The notes under the pieces are model-generated. The model made no database searches. It was not told where the DNA came from and saw only the letters and a program-made list of their open reading frames with translations. A DNA stretch of 53,375 nucleotides, from assembly GCA_030834185.1 (NCBI GenBank), contig JAURFT010000005.1:1-53375 (forward strand), in the 5' to 3' direction. Positions 50,904 through 53,375 of the stretch are shown here, piece by piece (positions within the stretch are counted from its first letter, which is position 1; each line of letters starts with the position of its first letter). The translations under genes and the position numbers were made by a program. Source of the DNA: Candidatus Nanopelagicales bacterium. GTDB taxonomy: Bacteria; Actinomycetota; Actinomycetes; S36-B12; UBA5976.

Positions 50904-52275
50904 CTAGTTGCACTCCCAGCGGCAAGGTAATTTCAATGCGTAAACCACCAGTAGGGGCTGCTGCTAAGCGAACTTCACCTGCGTGCGATTTAACAATTGC
51001 TAATAAAATTGCAAGTCCAAGTCCAAAGCCACCAGTTTCTCGAGTTCGAGATTCATCTAATCGATGAAAGCGTTGAAAGACGCTTTGACGTTCACTTGCT
51101 GAAATACCGCTACCAAAATCATCAATCAAAATTCGAAGTGATGCGGCAGTTGGCTCTAAGGTGATTCGGGCGCCGCCTGTGGTGTGTTGTTTAACGTTAG
51201 AGAGCGCATTTAGCAGCACCTGAGTTAGCTGCTGTTTATCTGCATTAATCAATATTTGAGCTGGCGAAACAATCTCAACGTTGCGATCTGGATTTGCAAC
51301 TTCAAAATCACCTAGAACTGCAGTTGTTAACTCCACAAAATCAAAAATTTCAGGGGTAGCTAATTTACCTTCATCAAGTTTGGCTAGATTTAACAGATCA
51401 AGCACTAGCCGCTCCATTCGAGCACTCTCGGCAGCAATTCGCTGCGCTGCTCGCTGTCGCTGGTCTGCGGTTGTTGTTGCATCGCTGTTCAAAATTTCAG
51501 CGTAACCTCGAATCACAGTTAACGGCGTGCGCAGCTCATGCGATGCATCTCCTAAAAATCTGCGCATCTGCTGCTCTGATTCGGCTCGCTGCGAAACCGA
51601 GTACTGCAGCGAGCTAATCATGCGGTTTAACGCAGATGCTAGAACTCCAATTTCTGAGCCAGGTTCAGTCTGCGGCACTCGCCGGTTTAAATCCCCACCG
51701 GCGATTGCATCTGCTGTAGAGACCATCTCGGATACTGGAGCTAGATTCGTGGAAACAAACCACCAAACTAAAACACCTGCAATGATTGAGATGAAAATTA
51801 CGGCTAGCGCAGTTCGCCACAGCAATAAGTTAATTTGCTCTTGCACTGAGCTCAGCGGAGCTGCTGCAATTAGATCAACACCAGGGCCGCCTTCGGCAAC
51901 TAAAACTCGATAATTTGGGCTAGAGCTAAGCACCGTAATTGGCTTACTTTGGGCTTCACCTAGCTGCGTAGTTGTAAGTTCTGGAAACGGCAGTGGTTCA
52001 TATACAGATCCTGCTGCTCGAACTACTGCAATTGAACCATCATTAAGCACCACGCCAAGTGCGACCGGCACAATTACATCATCAGCAAAAAAATTTAGCG
52101 CACCTTTGGCGAATAGCACTTCATCGCGAGGTGCAGCGAGCACTTGTCGCAGCCCAGCATCGATCTCGGTAATGGAGTTTTGATAGGCGGTAGTCACGCT
52201 AAAGGTACCAATCAACCCACTTGCAACTGTAATTACTGCAGTAACAGTTGCTACTAACCGAGTGCGTAACTTCAT
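50896..52275 (-). CDS. Sensor histidine kinase (HAMP, HisKA, HATPase)
   Basis: Two TMs, FLGDASHELRTPLTVIRGYAEIL H-box, DDFGSGIS, GGFGLGLAI. Confidence 0.95.
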   Translation of the reverse strand: MKLRTRLVATVTAVITVASGLIGTFSVTTAYQNSITEIDAGLRQVLAAPRDEVLFAKGALNFFADDVIVPVALGVVLNDGSIAVVRAAGSVYEPLPFPELTTTQLGEAQSKPITVLSSSPNYRVLVAEGGPGVDLIAAAPLSSVQEQINLLLWRTALAVIFISIIAGVLVWWFVSTNLAPVSEMVSTADAIAGGDLNRRVPQTEPGSEIGVLASALNRMISSLQYSVSQRAESEQQMRRFLGDASHELRTPLTVIRGYAEILNSDATTTADQRQRAAQRIAAESARMERLVLDLLNLAKLDEGKLATPEIFDFVELTTAVLGDFEVANPDRNVEIVSPAQILINADKQQLTQVLLNALSNVKQHTTGGARITLEPTAASLRILIDDFGSGISASERQSVFQRFHRLDESRTRETGGFGLGLAILLAIVKSHAGEVRLAAAPTGGLRIEITLPLGVQLDE

Positions 52276-52973
52276 GCTGCGCTCTTAGGATCCTTAAATT
52301 GAAATCCAACTCCGCGAACAGTTTTAATCAAACCAAGCCCTTGCGAGTCAATTTTTTTACGCAGGTAAGAAATATAAGTGTCGAGCACTGTGGTTTCAGA
52401 TTCGTAATTAATTCCCCAAACATTGCTTAGCAACTGCTGTTTGGTTAAAACCCGATTTTTATTCTGGATCAAATAGCTAAGCAGCTTAAATTCAGTTGGT
52501 GACAAATTAACCTCTTTGCCATCCAGTGTTACTTGGTGATTTTGAAAATCTATCTCAATTGGGCCAGCGGCAAGAATGTTTACGGTTTCAGGCTCTCGTT
52601 GAGTGCGGCGTAAAACTGCTTGCACGCGCAGAATTAATTCATCAACTCCAAATGGTTTTGTGACATAGTCATCAGCTCCAAGCTGTAAGCCATGTAATTC
52701 ATCATCGCGATCATCTCTTGCTGTTAAAAACAAAACTGGAGTGTCATTTCCGCGCTCACGTAATCGCTCTAATACTTCAAAGCCATTCATTAACGGCATA
52801 TTGATATCTAAAAGCAATAAGTCAGGTGACTTCTCGCGAACCAGGCGCAGCGCTTCCATGCCATTGGCTGCCCGAAGCGTTTGATATCCGCCTAGCGTTA
52901 AGGCATCTTCAAGTAAGTCTGCGACCGCGACCTCGTCGTCAACGACCAGAACAAGCTGTTGTTCTAGTTGCAT
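52272..52973 (-). CDS. OmpR/PhoB-family response regulator
   Basis: VVDDEVAVADLLEDAL, LLLDINMPLMNGFEVL, C-terminal winged helix GIN..ETTVLDTYISYLRKKID. Confidence 0.96.
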   Translation of the reverse strand: MQLEQQLVLVVDDEVAVADLLEDALTLGGYQTLRAANGMEALRLVREKSPDLLLLDINMPLMNGFEVLERLRERGNDTPVLFLTARDDRDDELHGLQLGADDYVTKPFGVDELILRVQAVLRRTQREPETVNILAAGPIEIDFQNHQVTLDGKEVNLSPTEFKLLSYLIQNKNRVLTKQQLLSNVWGINYESETTVLDTYISYLRKKIDSQGLGLIKTVRGVGFQFKDPKSAA

Positions 52974-53014
52974 GCTTACCCCTTTCGTTCCTATTCTCCC
53001 TTAAATCTGGCAAC

Positions 53015-53052
53015 CGGGTGGATCTGCGCTGTTAAAACATCAGATCCACCCG
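53015..53052. repeat. 12-bp inverted repeat between the response regulator and the upstream gene
   Basis: CGGGTGGATCTG-N14-CAGATCCACCCG. Confidence 0.8.
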
Positions 53053-53083
53053 ATCTAGCCAGCGTGAATTGGCCCTTAGTTCG

Positions 53084-53375
53084 CTAAGAGCGCATTGCTT
53101 TGCGACCTTCGCCTTTAAAGCCATGCCCAGCCCCAGCGTTGCTAGCTCTGCCATGGCTTGATTTCATTCCAGGTCTTTTTGACTTATGTGCTTCAGCTTT
53201 TGCTGCTATCGCAGCATTAATAGCTTCAGCTTTAACAGTTGTAAGTTTGCCATCAGCAACTAATTTTGCTGTAACTGTTGCAACAACATTTTTCATTACA
53301 CCTGCAGCAGGGCGATCAGCAATCATCGCTGCTCTAACGGCAGCTAGCTGCGCATAGGTCACAGTTCCAGCTTGC
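53084..53375 (-). CDS. C-terminal part of an Ala/Lys-rich small protein (runs off the window)
   Basis: Frame stays open upstream of the tracked GTG (…QAGTVTYAQLAAV…); MVADGKLT-type helical repeat then basic GHGFKGEGRKAMRS tail. Confidence 0.65.
   Translation of the reverse strand, partial: QAGTVTYAQLAAVRAAMIADRPAAGVMKNVVATVTAKLVADGKLTTVKAEAINAAIAAKAEAHKSKRPGMKSSHGRASNAGAGHGFKGEGRKAMRS

Noticed and set aside
1-53375. Search for CRISPR, transposon, prophage, toxin-antitoxin or defence system
   Set aside because: No repeat arrays, integrase/transposase, phage structural or defence domains seen; gene content is core housekeeping.

Overview
This 53 kb window is a compact, mostly minus-strand stretch of core chromosome from an actinobacterium. 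The gene order (lepA-hemW-hrcA-dnaJ-rsmE-phoH-ybeY; rne-rplU-rpmA-obg-proB-proA-nadD-rsfS; valS/folC-ndk-mreBCD-mrdA-rodA; tig-clpP-clpP-clpX) and a mycothiol-type DsbA protein support that. Short gaps and many ATGA/TAATG overlaps suggest a streamlined genome, perhaps of the freshwater planktonic type, but taxonomy cannot be settled without a search. I found no CRISPR array, prophage, transposon, defence island or clearly novel multi-gene system. The most interesting signals are in gaps and at regulatory scale: (i) an untracked 49-codon fossil resembling the C-terminus of a long-chain acyl-CoA ligase between lepA and hemW; (ii) a degenerate CIRCE element before hrcA; (iii) ClgR-like boxes before both clpP1 and clpX; (iv) a ~50-nt near-perfect palindrome between yceI and clpX; (v) an 8+2+8 palindrome beside the yceI start that can also fold over its Shine-Dalgarno; (vi) a ~190-nt structured leader upstream of RNase E/G; (vii) an untracked 45-aa membrane microprotein coupled to nadD; and (viii) a two-component system overlapping a secreted protein of unknown function. 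All functional readings are inferences from sequence only; no searches or folding programs were run.
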